A stretch of 64,000 nucleotides of DNA, from contig JAZUJK010000007.1 in NCBI GenBank assembly GCA_045642705.1, positions 1-64,000 of the forward strand. Direction: 5' to 3'. A program made the position numbers and the translations under genes. Origin of the DNA: UBA1227 sp045642705. Lineage in GTDB: Bacteria > Bacillota > Clostridia > Oscillospirales > Acutalibacteraceae. The notes below the pieces were generated by a model. The model saw only the letters and a program-made list of their open reading frames with translations. It did no database searches and had not been told where the DNA came from. Position 1 is the stretch's first letter, and each line of letters starts with the position of its first letter. Shown in pieces: positions 17,761-26,086 of this stretch.

Positions 17761-19044
17761 TTATTTAACCCCCTTTGTAAGCATCTCTAAGATTTCATCA
17801 TTAGAGTAGTATCTTGATGTTGTATATGTGCGAAGCTTGTTAGAACTTGTGATAACTGGCTTGCTTGAGCAAAGTGGATTATCCATATACATAAGTGGGC
17901 AGATATAGCTTACTACTACGCCCATATCAATGAGTTTCTTGTACTCAGGAAGTTTCTTGAATTCCTTGAGAACTGGAGTTGAAGTTGTAAATACTGTAGG
18001 GATTGAGACCTTCTTATTACCAGCTCTTTCAAGTCCCTTCTCAAGTTTCTCTGTCCAGTCCTTGAGCTGTTCAAGTGACATATGAGGACAACCAAGGAAG
18101 CACATCTCAGGTGTAGCGTCTGGATTCTTCCAGATACAAGGATAATTATCCTTAACACGCTGAAGTTCTTCATCAGTGATGATATACTCCTTAGCACCTT
18201 CTGCGATAAGCTTGTCACCGAGTTCTACTGCCTCTGGTGTCAAACCATCGATGTGATAGAGACCAACAGCACCATTTGATGCAGTTGCAGCGCCAAAGTC
18301 CTTGAGATAAGTCTTAGCAGCATCATTAAGTTCGTTGCCGAGATACTTATCAAGGCCATATACATATGGAACATCTTCCATAACTTTCATGCCGATTGCA
18401 GATCCGAGAATCTGAGCATCTGGCATCTTAGTTGTCTCAAGTTTTACAACCCAAGTAGCACGACGTCCCTCATCGGTTAAGAAGCCGAAGTATGGAACAT
18501 AGCCACATACTGAACCAAAGAGTTCAATGATACCTGAGTTTCTGTTGCAGCGTGCACCGAGCACGGAGTTTGCATATACAACAGCTGATGACTCTGCCCA
18601 TGAGAGTACATCGCCCTTCTTAGGTGTGTTGCCGAGTTCAGGCATATAGCATGTGCAAGTAAATGAGTCATCATTCAAGAGACCGAGCTGTTTCATCTCT
18701 TTCTCATATCTGCCCTGCTTGCTATAGATAACCTTGGCAGCCGCCTTAGCGATAGGGCTCTGTGGTACTGCTGGATCATATGGTCTTGGGTCGCATGTGA
18801 ACTTCTGGCCAGATAGACAACCGTTATCAATGAGTTCCTGATAAAGGTCAAATACAGGGCCTAGGAACATGAGACCAAAGCTCAGAACGAGGTGACCATA
18901 CTCACCTGTTACTGGAACCATTTTCTCAGCACCGAAAATTTCGCCATACTTAACCAAGGTCTTCATAACCTTGGCCATAGTTTCTCCCTTTGAGCCGTCA
19001 AGTATTGCTTGCTGCTCAGGAGTCAAAACCATTTTAGTTTCCAT
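17761..19044 (-). CDS. Aconitase X catalytic (large) subunit, DUF521
   Basis: A 427-residue DUF521 protein, the catalytic part of aconitase X, an iron-sulfur hydro-lyase. Conserved features are the N-terminal LTPEQQAILDG, the CTCYMPELGN segment with cluster-type cysteines, the ARCNRNSG motif, and the late FLGCPHMSL motif. The enzyme would dehydrate a hydroxylated acid; a hydroxyproline-type substrate is a family-based guess supported only by the neighbouring amidohydrolase and peptidase. It is the first gene of its operon, with a good ribosome site (GGAGG) and its own promoter. Confidence 0.85.
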   Translation of the reverse strand: METKMVLTPEQQAILDGSKGETMAKVMKTLVKYGEIFGAEKMVPVTGEYGHLVLSFGLMFLGPVFDLYQELIDNGCLSGQKFTCDPRPYDPAVPQSPIAKAAAKVIYSKQGRYEKEMKQLGLLNDDSFTCTCYMPELGNTPKKGDVLSWAESSAVVYANSVLGARCNRNSGIIELFGSVCGYVPYFGFLTDEGRRATWVVKLETTKMPDAQILGSAIGMKVMEDVPYVYGLDKYLGNELNDAAKTYLKDFGAATASNGAVGLYHIDGLTPEAVELGDKLIAEGAKEYIITDEELQRVKDNYPCIWKNPDATPEMCFLGCPHMSLEQLKDWTEKLEKGLERAGNKKVSIPTVFTTSTPVLKEFKKLPEYKKLIDMGVVVSYICPLMYMDNPLCSSKPVITSSNKLRTYTTSRYYSNDEILEMLTKGVK

Positions 19045-19083
19045 GATTTACCTCCAAAATATATAATAAATAAGTCCATATTA

Positions 19084-19112
19084 ACTATAGCATTTACTTA
19101 TAATATATTCAA
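19084..19112 (-). promoter_or_regulatory. Promoter of the aconitase X operon
   Basis: Minus strand: -35 TTGAAT (19107-19112), 17-base spacer, -10 TATAGT (19084-19089) preceded by TGC, an extended -10. It lies 40 bases upstream of the ATG and just after the terminator of the DUF362 operon. Confidence 0.65.
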
Positions 19113-19122
19113 ACGAAAAAGC

Positions 19123-19157
19123 AAAAGTGGCCTTGAGAAATCAAGGCCACTTTTTTA
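19123..19157. terminator. Terminator at the end of the DUF362 operon
   Basis: AAAAGTGGCCTTGA pairs with TCAAGGCCACTTTT around a GAAA loop (stem of 14 bp), with T-runs on both strands. On the minus strand it closes the operon ending at 19181. Confidence 0.9.
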
Positions 19158-19180
19158 TGCAATTTTTATGTTTTTTAAGA

Positions 19181-20857
19181 TTAGAACATAAAGTTTGCGA
19201 AGAAACGAACGTCCTTCATTGCCTGAACTCTATCAGCCATTGTAAGTGGAGGAACTGGAGCCTCTACCCAATCAGCTGTGATGTGCTTCTGCTGATACTC
19301 AGGAATTGTATAAAGACCGTCATCATAAGCATCGAAATGAGGCTCAGTTGGTGTACCCATAGCTGCCTTAGCAAGCTTGATTACAAACTTACGAGCCATA
19401 CCTGTTACGATGAGAGGAGCATAATGCATATCTACCTGTCCAGGAATTGTTGGCATCATAGCAAATGCTGTACGTGCTGCAAGGTTATTAACCTCACCAC
19501 AGCCGCGGATCCAGAAGAAGCCCTTGAGAGATGCAACTTCCTTAGCAGGAGCAGAGCACTCGCCACATACAACCTTAACGCCTGGAAGAGCCTTGAGGTC
19601 CTCTAGTGAATATGCCTTGCCATCCTTGCCGAGCCAGTACTTAACGCCGTCTTTTTCTGCACCATTACCAACGATTACAGACATAGATCTGTGCTTGGTA
19701 AGTGGATATGTATAAGATGCATACATAACTTCGAGAGTTGTGCCGAGTGAAGCGATACAACCGCCACCACAAGTAGCTTCCATCTCTCTTACGAAATCAA
19801 CAGAGTTGCCACTGAGCTTATCGAGCTTAGGAGCACGGTCATTTGTATGACCAACATAGAGTTTAACGCCTGGCCAGAGCTTTTCAACACGATCTGAGAG
19901 AAGTGTCTGCTCTGCTGGGCGGAACTTAACAATCTTCTTTTCACCGATAACTTCAACATTTGGATCACCGAATCCACGCTTACCAGCCTCGATGAGAAGC
20001 TTGTTCTTGTCAGGATCAAATCCCATCATCTCTGTTACTACGCGGTCAACCTCTACAGAGTTAGTACCTGTAACGATTGTGTGCATAAGAACAGGATCAT
20101 TAGGACCTGGTGTGTTGCCTTCGCCGCCGATGATACCATCAACAACTGTAAGGTCTGGCTTGAAGAGATAGAGAAGGTCAGAGAGCTTCTTATCAATCTG
20201 CCATGTATGGTTTCTATATCTCATGTTGCATGAGAATGTACCCATAGCATTTTTGAAGCCAAGTGTAACACCTGTATAGATGTTGCACTTCATCTTAGGA
20301 TGAGAAACATAGAGACGCTCACCACGGATAACCTCAGAGATTACCTTTGGTACATAAACTTCCTGGCCGCACTCAGCCTTAGGGCAGAAATAGCGGTCAG
20401 TTGCCTGCTCTTCGAAAGCGATGAGCTTGCAGCCATATTTCTTGGCAATCTTATCATATCCGGCCATCTTGAAATATGTCCATGTTACGAGACCTGAGCC
20501 CTCGCCGATGATGATATCATCTGAGAGTTCTGAGAGAACTTCCATTGTTGCATCAAATACACGTGGGTCTGTTGTCTGTGGGATATCATAGTCATAACGA
20601 TAGCCTGTCTTAGGTGTAACGAAAACAAGGTTTGGCTTGATAAGGACCTTCTTGCCCTTAAACTGAGCCTTCCAACCTGTTGCCTTATCGAGGTCATCAA
20701 GAGACTTACGAACTGTAGCCTTGATAGCCTTGATATCAGGACGATTTTCATATGAATCACGACCATAATCATATGGAAGTGAAACATAGTTATGGAGATA
20801 ATTGATTTCTGGTGCAGGAGTGATAACTACTGCATTTTTATTATATGTTGCTGACAT
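19181..20857 (-). CDS. DUF362-family protein, copy 1
   Basis: A 558-residue protein with a DUF362 core. Recognisable family features are the FKGKKVLIKPNLV segment, the IIIGEGSG motif, the TGVTLGFKNAMGTF segment and a VVDGIIGGEGN motif. DUF362 has no assigned reaction; many members are linked to iron-sulfur or electron-transfer functions. Cysteines here occur in CPKAECG, TCGGGC, CGECSAP and RGCGE, which might bind a cluster, but no ferredoxin-like CxxCxxC is seen. It has no signal peptide. It is about 80 percent alike by eye to copy 2 at 21496-23163 and is the last gene of the operon. Confidence 0.7.
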   Translation of the reverse strand: MSATYNKNAVVITPAPEINYLHNYVSLPYDYGRDSYENRPDIKAIKATVRKSLDDLDKATGWKAQFKGKKVLIKPNLVFVTPKTGYRYDYDIPQTTDPRVFDATMEVLSELSDDIIIGEGSGLVTWTYFKMAGYDKIAKKYGCKLIAFEEQATDRYFCPKAECGQEVYVPKVISEVIRGERLYVSHPKMKCNIYTGVTLGFKNAMGTFSCNMRYRNHTWQIDKKLSDLLYLFKPDLTVVDGIIGGEGNTPGPNDPVLMHTIVTGTNSVEVDRVVTEMMGFDPDKNKLLIEAGKRGFGDPNVEVIGEKKIVKFRPAEQTLLSDRVEKLWPGVKLYVGHTNDRAPKLDKLSGNSVDFVREMEATCGGGCIASLGTTLEVMYASYTYPLTKHRSMSVIVGNGAEKDGVKYWLGKDGKAYSLEDLKALPGVKVVCGECSAPAKEVASLKGFFWIRGCGEVNNLAARTAFAMMPTIPGQVDMHYAPLIVTGMARKFVIKLAKAAMGTPTEPHFDAYDDGLYTIPEYQQKHITADWVEAPVPPLTMADRVQAMKDVRFFANFMF

Positions 20858-20872
20858 AGTTATTCCTCCATA

Positions 20873-21175
20873 TTAGTGATTGAATCTATTAAGAATTTCA
20901 GATGTAAGTTCGAAATCCTTATCAGTAAACTTTTCAGCTGCCATCTGCTTTCTGAGAGGAAGCCACCATGTGAAACCAAAAGTTAAGCACATAACGATAG
21001 AATATGGAAGTTTCTTACCATACTCAAGGCCTGTCTTAACGCCGATGAGAACTGCTTCTGTGCCATGCATAATAGCAAGGATTGCAATACCGATAGGGTT
21101 CTTCTTTACTATTGTAAGGATAGAACTCGCAATCCAGAGAATACCACAACCGAGATACTCAAGAGCTTGAATCAT
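20873..21175 (-). CDS. Small three-helix membrane protein, copy a
   Basis: A 100-residue protein with about three hydrophobic segments, an MHGTEAVLIGVKTG stretch and a conserved PYSIVMCLTFGFTWWLPL stretch near the C-terminus. It is almost identical over its first 85 residues to copy c (23163-23477) and shares the FTWW motif with copy b (21194-21475). It is always next to a DUF362 gene here, so the pair probably works together, for example as membrane anchor and soluble partner. I do not recognise the family. Confidence 0.7.
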   Translation of the reverse strand: MIQALEYLGCGILWIASSILTIVKKNPIGIAILAIMHGTEAVLIGVKTGLEYGKKLPYSIVMCLTFGFTWWLPLRKQMAAEKFTDKDFELTSEILNRFNH

Positions 21176-21193
21176 CGATATTTACCTCCCAAA

Positions 21194-21475
21194 TTAGTCA
21201 AATGAAACCTGACCTGTCTTCATCTTGAGTGGAACCCACCAAGTGAAGCCGAACATCATGCACATAGCAATGCTGTATGGGATGCTCTCGCCACCGTTGA
21301 TACCAGCCTTAAGACCGATAGTAACGAGCTCACAAGCATGCATTACAACAATACCAAGTGTGATCCAAGGAAAACCGCAAATTGTACCAATTGCGCCGAG
21401 TGCCCAGAGAACGATTACAAGGAAGTAATCTACGTACTCAAGCTTGGTAAAAACTGTGAATAAAAACTTTTTCAT
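21194..21475 (-). CDS. Small three-helix membrane protein, copy b (divergent)
   Basis: A 93-residue membrane protein with about three hydrophobic segments. It shares the C-terminal block PYSIAMCMMFGFTWWVPL and the MHACELVTIGLKAG stretch with copies a and c but has a different N-terminus. It lies 20 bases after DUF362 copy 2 and 18 bases before copy a. Function unknown. Confidence 0.7.
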   Translation of the reverse strand: MKKFLFTVFTKLEYVDYFLVIVLWALGAIGTICGFPWITLGIVVMHACELVTIGLKAGINGGESIPYSIAMCMMFGFTWWVPLKMKTGQVSFD

Positions 21476-21495
21476 AATTACACCTCAATAATTTA

Positions 21496-23163
21496 TTAGA
21501 ATAGGAATTTAGCAAGGAACTTAACGTTCTTGATTGCCTCTTTCCTCTGTTCCCAAGTAAGTGGAGGAACTGGAGCCTCTACCCAGTCACAGTCAAGATT
21601 CTGAGCTGCGAGTTCTGGAATTGTGAAGAGACCGTCATTGTAAGCATCGAAGTTAGGCTCTGTTGGTGTGCCCTTGGCAGCCATAAAGAGCTTGATTACA
21701 TACTTACGAACCATACCGAACATGATAAGGTGGAGATTGTTAGGATCGAACTGACCTGGAAGTGCAGGCATCATAGCAATCATGAGACGAGCTGCAAGGT
21801 TGTTAACCTCACCACAACCACGGATCCAGAGACCAGGAGTTGCTGCGTCTTTTGCTGGTGATGAGCACTCACCTACTACAGCAGTCATACCCTTGAGGTT
21901 CTTGAGGTCCTCAAGTGAATATGCCTTACCGTCACGGTCGAGCCAATACTTCTGTCCATTATATTCTGCACCGTTACCAACGATGATGTTGATCTTACGG
22001 TTCTTGTTAAGTGGATATGTATGTGAAGCAAAGAGTACTTCGAATGTTGTACCAATAGATGCTACACATCCGCCGCCACATGTCTTCTCCATCTCAATTG
22101 CGAAATCGCGGCTTGTCTGGAGAGATGTAAGCTTAGGAGCACGATCATTAGTATGACCTACGAAATATTTAACGCCTGGCCAGTTGTGCTCAAAACGCTT
22201 TGTGATAAGTGACTGCTCTGCTGGGATGAATGGAGTGATTTCCTTCTCACCACAGATCTTAACATTAGGATCACCAAAGCCACGCTTACCTGCCTCGATG
22301 AGGAGCTTGTTCTTAGTAGGATCAAATCCCATCATCTCAGTAACAACACGGTCAACCTCTACTGAGTTAGTACCTGTAACAATTTTGTCAACAAGTACTG
22401 GGAAGTTAGGACCTGGTGTGTTTCCGCCGCCGCCGATGATACCATCAACAACTGTGAGGTCTGGCTTGAAGAGATAGAGAAGGTCAGAGAGCTTCTTATC
22501 AATCTGCCATGTATGGTTTCTATATCTCATGTTGCATGAGAATGTACCCATAGCATTCTTGAATCCGAGTGTAACACCTGTATAGATATTAGTCTTCATC
22601 TTAGGGATAGAAACGTAGAGACGCTCGCCCTTGATAACCTCAGAAATAATCTTAGGTACATATACTTCCTGGCCGCACTCAGCCTTAGGGCAGAAATAAC
22701 GGTCTGTTGGCTGCTCCTCAAAGTAAACGATCTTAGCGCCATAGTGCTTAGCGATACGATCATATCCAGCGATATGAGCATATGTCCATGTTACAAGACC
22801 TGAACCCTCACCGATTACGATGTCGTCTACGATCTCATTGAGAACTTCGATAGCTGCATCAAATACACGTGGGTCTGTTGTCTGAGGAATAGCATAATCA
22901 TAACGATAGCCACCCTTAGGTGTTACGAAAACGAGGTTTGGCTTAACAAGGATCTTCTTGCCCTTGAACTGAGCCTTCCAACCTGTCTCTTTATCGAGTT
23001 CGTCAAGTGACTTACGAACTGTTGCTTTAATTGCCTTAACGTCTGCACGCTCATCATATGCTGGTGTGCCATAGTTGTAAGGTAATTCTACATTGTTATG
23101 GAAATAGTTGAGTGCAGGAGCCTTAGTAATTACTACTGCGTTCTTGTCATATACTGCTGGCAT
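21496..23163 (-). CDS. DUF362-family protein, copy 2
   Basis: A 555-residue paralogue of the protein at 19181-20857, with the same DUF362 motifs (KGKKILVKPNLV, IVIGEGSG, TGVTLGFKNAMGTF, VVDGIIGGGGN) and the same cysteine positions. A 101-base stretch (22457-22557) is identical in DNA to 20151-20251, which points to recent duplication or gene conversion. Its ATG shares a base with the TAA of the small membrane gene upstream (TAATG), so the pair is translationally coupled. Function unknown. Confidence 0.7.
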   Translation of the reverse strand: MPAVYDKNAVVITKAPALNYFHNNVELPYNYGTPAYDERADVKAIKATVRKSLDELDKETGWKAQFKGKKILVKPNLVFVTPKGGYRYDYAIPQTTDPRVFDAAIEVLNEIVDDIVIGEGSGLVTWTYAHIAGYDRIAKHYGAKIVYFEEQPTDRYFCPKAECGQEVYVPKIISEVIKGERLYVSIPKMKTNIYTGVTLGFKNAMGTFSCNMRYRNHTWQIDKKLSDLLYLFKPDLTVVDGIIGGGGNTPGPNFPVLVDKIVTGTNSVEVDRVVTEMMGFDPTKNKLLIEAGKRGFGDPNVKICGEKEITPFIPAEQSLITKRFEHNWPGVKYFVGHTNDRAPKLTSLQTSRDFAIEMEKTCGGGCVASIGTTFEVLFASHTYPLNKNRKINIIVGNGAEYNGQKYWLDRDGKAYSLEDLKNLKGMTAVVGECSSPAKDAATPGLWIRGCGEVNNLAARLMIAMMPALPGQFDPNNLHLIMFGMVRKYVIKLFMAAKGTPTEPNFDAYNDGLFTIPELAAQNLDCDWVEAPVPPLTWEQRKEAIKNVKFLAKFLF

Positions 23164-23477
23164 TAGTCCTGTACCCCCGTTTCTGGCATTGTGAAATCGT
23201 GATCTGTGCGTACGAAATCAGCATCTGTAAATGTCTCAGCCTTAATCTGCTTCTTGAGTGGCAACCACCATGTGAATCCAAATGTCATACACATAACGAT
23301 AGAATATGGGAGCTTCTTGCCATACTCAAGACCTGTCTTAACGCCTATAAGTACTGCCTCTGTACCGTGCATAATAGCAAGGATAGCAATACCGATAGGA
23401 TTCTTCTTGACGATTGTCAATATAGAACTAGCAATCCAGAGAATGCCGCATCCTACATACTGAAGAAATTGAATCAT
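23163..23477 (-). CDS. Small three-helix membrane protein, copy c
   Basis: A 104-residue membrane protein nearly identical to copy a over residues 1-85 (PYSIVMCMTFGFTWWLPL near the end), with a different, charged C-terminal tail. Its stop overlaps the start of DUF362 copy 2. It follows the esterase gene by 17 bases. No recognised family. Confidence 0.7.
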   Translation of the reverse strand: MIQFLQYVGCGILWIASSILTIVKKNPIGIAILAIMHGTEAVLIGVKTGLEYGKKLPYSIVMCMTFGFTWWLPLKKQIKAETFTDADFVRTDHDFTMPETGVQD

Positions 23478-23494
23478 TTAATGTCCCTCCTAAG

Positions 23495-24451
23495 TTATTT
23501 TGCTGCTGTGTTCTTGAGCCAATCAATTGTATATGCCATACAATCCTTGGAATGCTTGGTAAAGTTGAGGAACATAAAGTCATGGAATGTTGCAAGAGGG
23601 AATCCACGACCAACATAGAACTCGTGTGGTACGCCTTCCTTCTTGAGTCTCTTAACCATCCAGTCAGACTGGAAGATTGTCATGATGTCCCACTGACCCT
23701 TAACAACGAGAACGTTATTAGCCTTCTTGTTGATGTAAGGAATAGGATTGATTTCCTTATAAAGTGGGCATTCCTTGACATTGTCATATCCTGTGAACTT
23801 CTGCATCATTACACGGCCGATTGGGATTGGCTCATAAATTGAGAGTCTGTAGAGACCACAGTTCATGATATAACCCTTAGGCTGGAATGATGGCTTGACT
23901 ACGCCAAGAGCATTTGCATAATTGTCATCGCAGAAGCATGCTGCAACAACACCTGTCATATGTGAGCCTGCTGAGTCACCAGATACGAATACCTTGGAGA
24001 GGTCGAGATTATACTTTTCAGCATTTTCCTCGAGCCACTTCATAGCAAGGAAGTGTGTCTGGATTGGATAAGGCCAAACATATTCTGCTTTATGGTTCTT
24101 CTTTGGGTCAACCTTCTCAAAGAGAGCTGGTACATCCTTCTCAGGCATACCATAGTTGATATTCATTACGAAGAAACCTGCGTTTGCGATTGGAAGACAA
24201 TAGCTTGTGCTATTTGACTTATCACCGATAATCCAACCGCCACCATGGATATTGAGGAGAACTGGCATCTTACCAGTCTGGTTCTTGAGATAATGAAGGT
24301 CAGCGCGGCAAACTGTATCGTTTGAATCGCTGAATACGATATCGTACTCATCATTAACCTGTGGGAACTTTCCCCTAAGATCGATAAATGGGAACTTTGC
24401 CCAGTTATCTACGTTAAAAATTTGTGACAAAATGATTGATTCTACTGACAT
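23495..24451 (-). CDS. Alpha/beta hydrolase of the hormone-sensitive-lipase type
   Basis: A 318-residue esterase-like protein with the oxyanion motif HGGGW, the nucleophile elbow GDSAGS and a C-terminal catalytic-histidine candidate in the TFHDFMF segment. This matches HSL-type (family IV) carboxylesterases, which act on short acyl esters. No signal peptide, so probably cytoplasmic. It is the first gene of the operon carrying the DUF362 genes and is divergent from the GlpA-like operon. It is one of three HSL-type hydrolases in the window (also 30229-31212 and 40068-40961); the substrate is unknown. Confidence 0.85.
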   Translation of the reverse strand: MSVESIILSQIFNVDNWAKFPFIDLRGKFPQVNDEYDIVFSDSNDTVCRADLHYLKNQTGKMPVLLNIHGGGWIIGDKSNSTSYCLPIANAGFFVMNINYGMPEKDVPALFEKVDPKKNHKAEYVWPYPIQTHFLAMKWLEENAEKYNLDLSKVFVSGDSAGSHMTGVVAACFCDDNYANALGVVKPSFQPKGYIMNCGLYRLSIYEPIPIGRVMMQKFTGYDNVKECPLYKEINPIPYINKKANNVLVVKGQWDIMTIFQSDWMVKRLKKEGVPHEFYVGRGFPLATFHDFMFLNFTKHSKDCMAYTIDWLKNTAAK

Positions 24452-24466
24452 TATTTTCTCCTCCTT

Positions 24467-24482
24467 ATGTAAACGTGTCCGT
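24467..24482. promoter_or_regulatory. Possible catabolite-responsive element
   Basis: ATGTAAACGTGTCCGT matches the left half of the CcpA cre consensus (TGNAANCG) well and the right half poorly. It lies between the promoter and start codon of the minus-strand esterase operon, a usual place for a repressing cre. Low confidence. Confidence 0.25.
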
Positions 24483-24497
24483 AAAAAACCAATATAA

Positions 24498-24526
24498 ATT
24501 TTATACTTATATTATACAAAAGTCAA
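24498..24526 (-). promoter_or_regulatory. Promoter of the esterase/DUF362 operon
   Basis: Minus strand: -35 TTGACT (24521-24526), 17-base spacer, -10 TAAAAT (24498-24503). It is divergent from the promoter at 24562-24590. Confidence 0.65.
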
Positions 24527-24561
24527 TGATAGTAAAATATAGAGAACCTTTATCTAATCTA

Positions 24562-24590
24562 TTGATTTGTACTAATTTAAGTGCTAAAAT
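24562..24590 (+). promoter_or_regulatory. Promoter of the GlpA-like operon
   Basis: -35 TTGATT (24562-24567), 17-base spacer, -10 TAAAAT (24585-24590) preceded by TGC, an extended -10. A short dyad ACCTA-N6-TAGGT (24605-24620) begins about eight bases after the likely start site and could be an operator. Confidence 0.65.
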
Positions 24591-24647
24591 TTTCTATGTA
24601 TGTAACCTATTCGACTAGGTAATGGATAGCGGAAGGAGAAAATTGAT

Positions 24648-26084
24648 ATGGTATATGATATTGCCATTATCGGTGCTGGCGTTGTCGGTTCACTTACAGC
24701 CAGAGCCCTCTCCAAGTATAACTTAAATGTTGCACTTATCGAGAAGACATCTGATGTTGCAATGGGAACTTCCAAGGCTAACAGTGGTATTGTTCATGCT
24801 GGTTTTGATGCTATGAATGGTACTCTAAAAGCAGACCTCAATGTCAAGGGCTGCGCAATGATGGAAGAGGTATGTTCTACCCTCTTCGTTCCTTATGAGA
24901 AAAACGGTTCCCTTGTTGTAGCATTCTCAGATGCTGAGATGGAACACATCAAGGAACTCTACAACCGTGGTATAGGCAATGGCGTTCCAGATATGGAAAT
25001 TATCGACGCTGAGAAGCTCCACGAACTTGAGCCAAATCTATCAAATGAGGCCAAGGGTGCTCTCTGGGCTAAGAGCGCAGGTATTGTAAGCCCTTATGAG
25101 CTCGCAATCGGCGCTGCCGAGTGCGCTGTCGGCAACGGAGTTGAACTTATCAGAAACTTCTCAGTTGATAGCATCACATTTGCCGATGATAAATTTGAAA
25201 TCAAATGCAAGTGCGGCAAGACTATTGAGGCTGGCCTCGTAATCAACAGTGCTGGTCTCGGCGCTGCAGAACTCGCCAAGAAATTCAGTGGCGAGGAGTT
25301 CGAAATTATCGGACGTCTCGGCGAGTATGGTCTTCTCGATCGCTCTTGCTCATATATGTGTTCACACACAATTTTCCAGTGCCCTAATGAGATGGGTAAA
25401 GGAATTCTTGTTGCTCCAACATGTCACCACAATATTCTCGTTGGACCATCAGCTGTAAATGTTGAGGATAACGAGGACAAATCAGTTCGTGTTGGCGCAC
25501 TTCGTGAAATCTTCAGTATAGCTCAGAAGTCAGTTCCAATCGTATCAACAAGAGATATGATCACATCATTCGCTGGCATCCGCGCTCACTCAACAACTGA
25601 TGATTTCATCATCCAGCCAGCAACAACTAACGATAAGTTTATCAACCTTATTGGAATCGAGTCACCAGGACTCGCTTCCTCCCCTGCTATTGCAGAATAT
25701 GTTGAAAACATGGTAATCGACAGAATCGGCAAGCCAGAGGTTAAGGCTGCCTGGAATCCATCAAGAACTAAGCCAATCATCTTCCGCAACCTCTCTATGG
25801 AGGAGCAGGAAGCAGTTATTGCCAAGGATCCTGCTTATGCTCATATCATCTGCCGCTGTGAGACAATCACAGAGGGTGAAATCCGCGCAGCAATCAAGGC
25901 TCCTGCAGGCGCAATCGACATCGACGGTGTTAAGCGTCGTACTCGTGCCGGCATGGGACGTTGCCAGGGCGGTTTCTGCGGATCCAAGGTTCTCGAGATC
26001 CTCGCTGAGGAGCTGAACCTTCCTAAGAATGAGATAAGCAAATTTGGCGGAGAATCCAAAATCATCTACGAAAGGACTAAGTAA
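24648..26084 (+). CDS. GlpA-like FAD oxidoreductase with BFD-type [2Fe-2S] domain
   Basis: A 478-residue flavoprotein of the anaerobic glycerol-3-phosphate dehydrogenase GlpA / DAO superfamily. The FAD site is IIGAGVVGS near the N-terminus, with the substrate domain in the middle. The C-terminal BFD-like domain has CRCE and GRCQGGFC cysteine pairs for a [2Fe-2S] cluster. Together with the next two genes it makes the GlpA-GlpB-DUF1667 set found in Clostridia, expected to oxidise a phosphorylated or free hydroxy compound and pass electrons to a carrier. No glycerol kinase or facilitator is nearby, so the substrate need not be glycerol 3-phosphate. Confidence 0.85.
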   Translation: MVYDIAIIGAGVVGSLTARALSKYNLNVALIEKTSDVAMGTSKANSGIVHAGFDAMNGTLKADLNVKGCAMMEEVCSTLFVPYEKNGSLVVAFSDAEMEHIKELYNRGIGNGVPDMEIIDAEKLHELEPNLSNEAKGALWAKSAGIVSPYELAIGAAECAVGNGVELIRNFSVDSITFADDKFEIKCKCGKTIEAGLVINSAGLGAAELAKKFSGEEFEIIGRLGEYGLLDRSCSYMCSHTIFQCPNEMGKGILVAPTCHHNILVGPSAVNVEDNEDKSVRVGALREIFSIAQKSVPIVSTRDMITSFAGIRAHSTTDDFIIQPATTNDKFINLIGIESPGLASSPAIAEYVENMVIDRIGKPEVKAAWNPSRTKPIIFRNLSMEEQEAVIAKDPAYAHIICRCETITEGEIRAAIKAPAGAIDIDGVKRRTRAGMGRCQGGFCGSKVLEILAEELNLPKNEISKFGGESKIIYERTK

Positions 26085-26086
26085 TT

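Noticed and set aside
25094..25369. 91-codon minus-strand frame
   Set aside because: Shadow of the GlpA-like gene.
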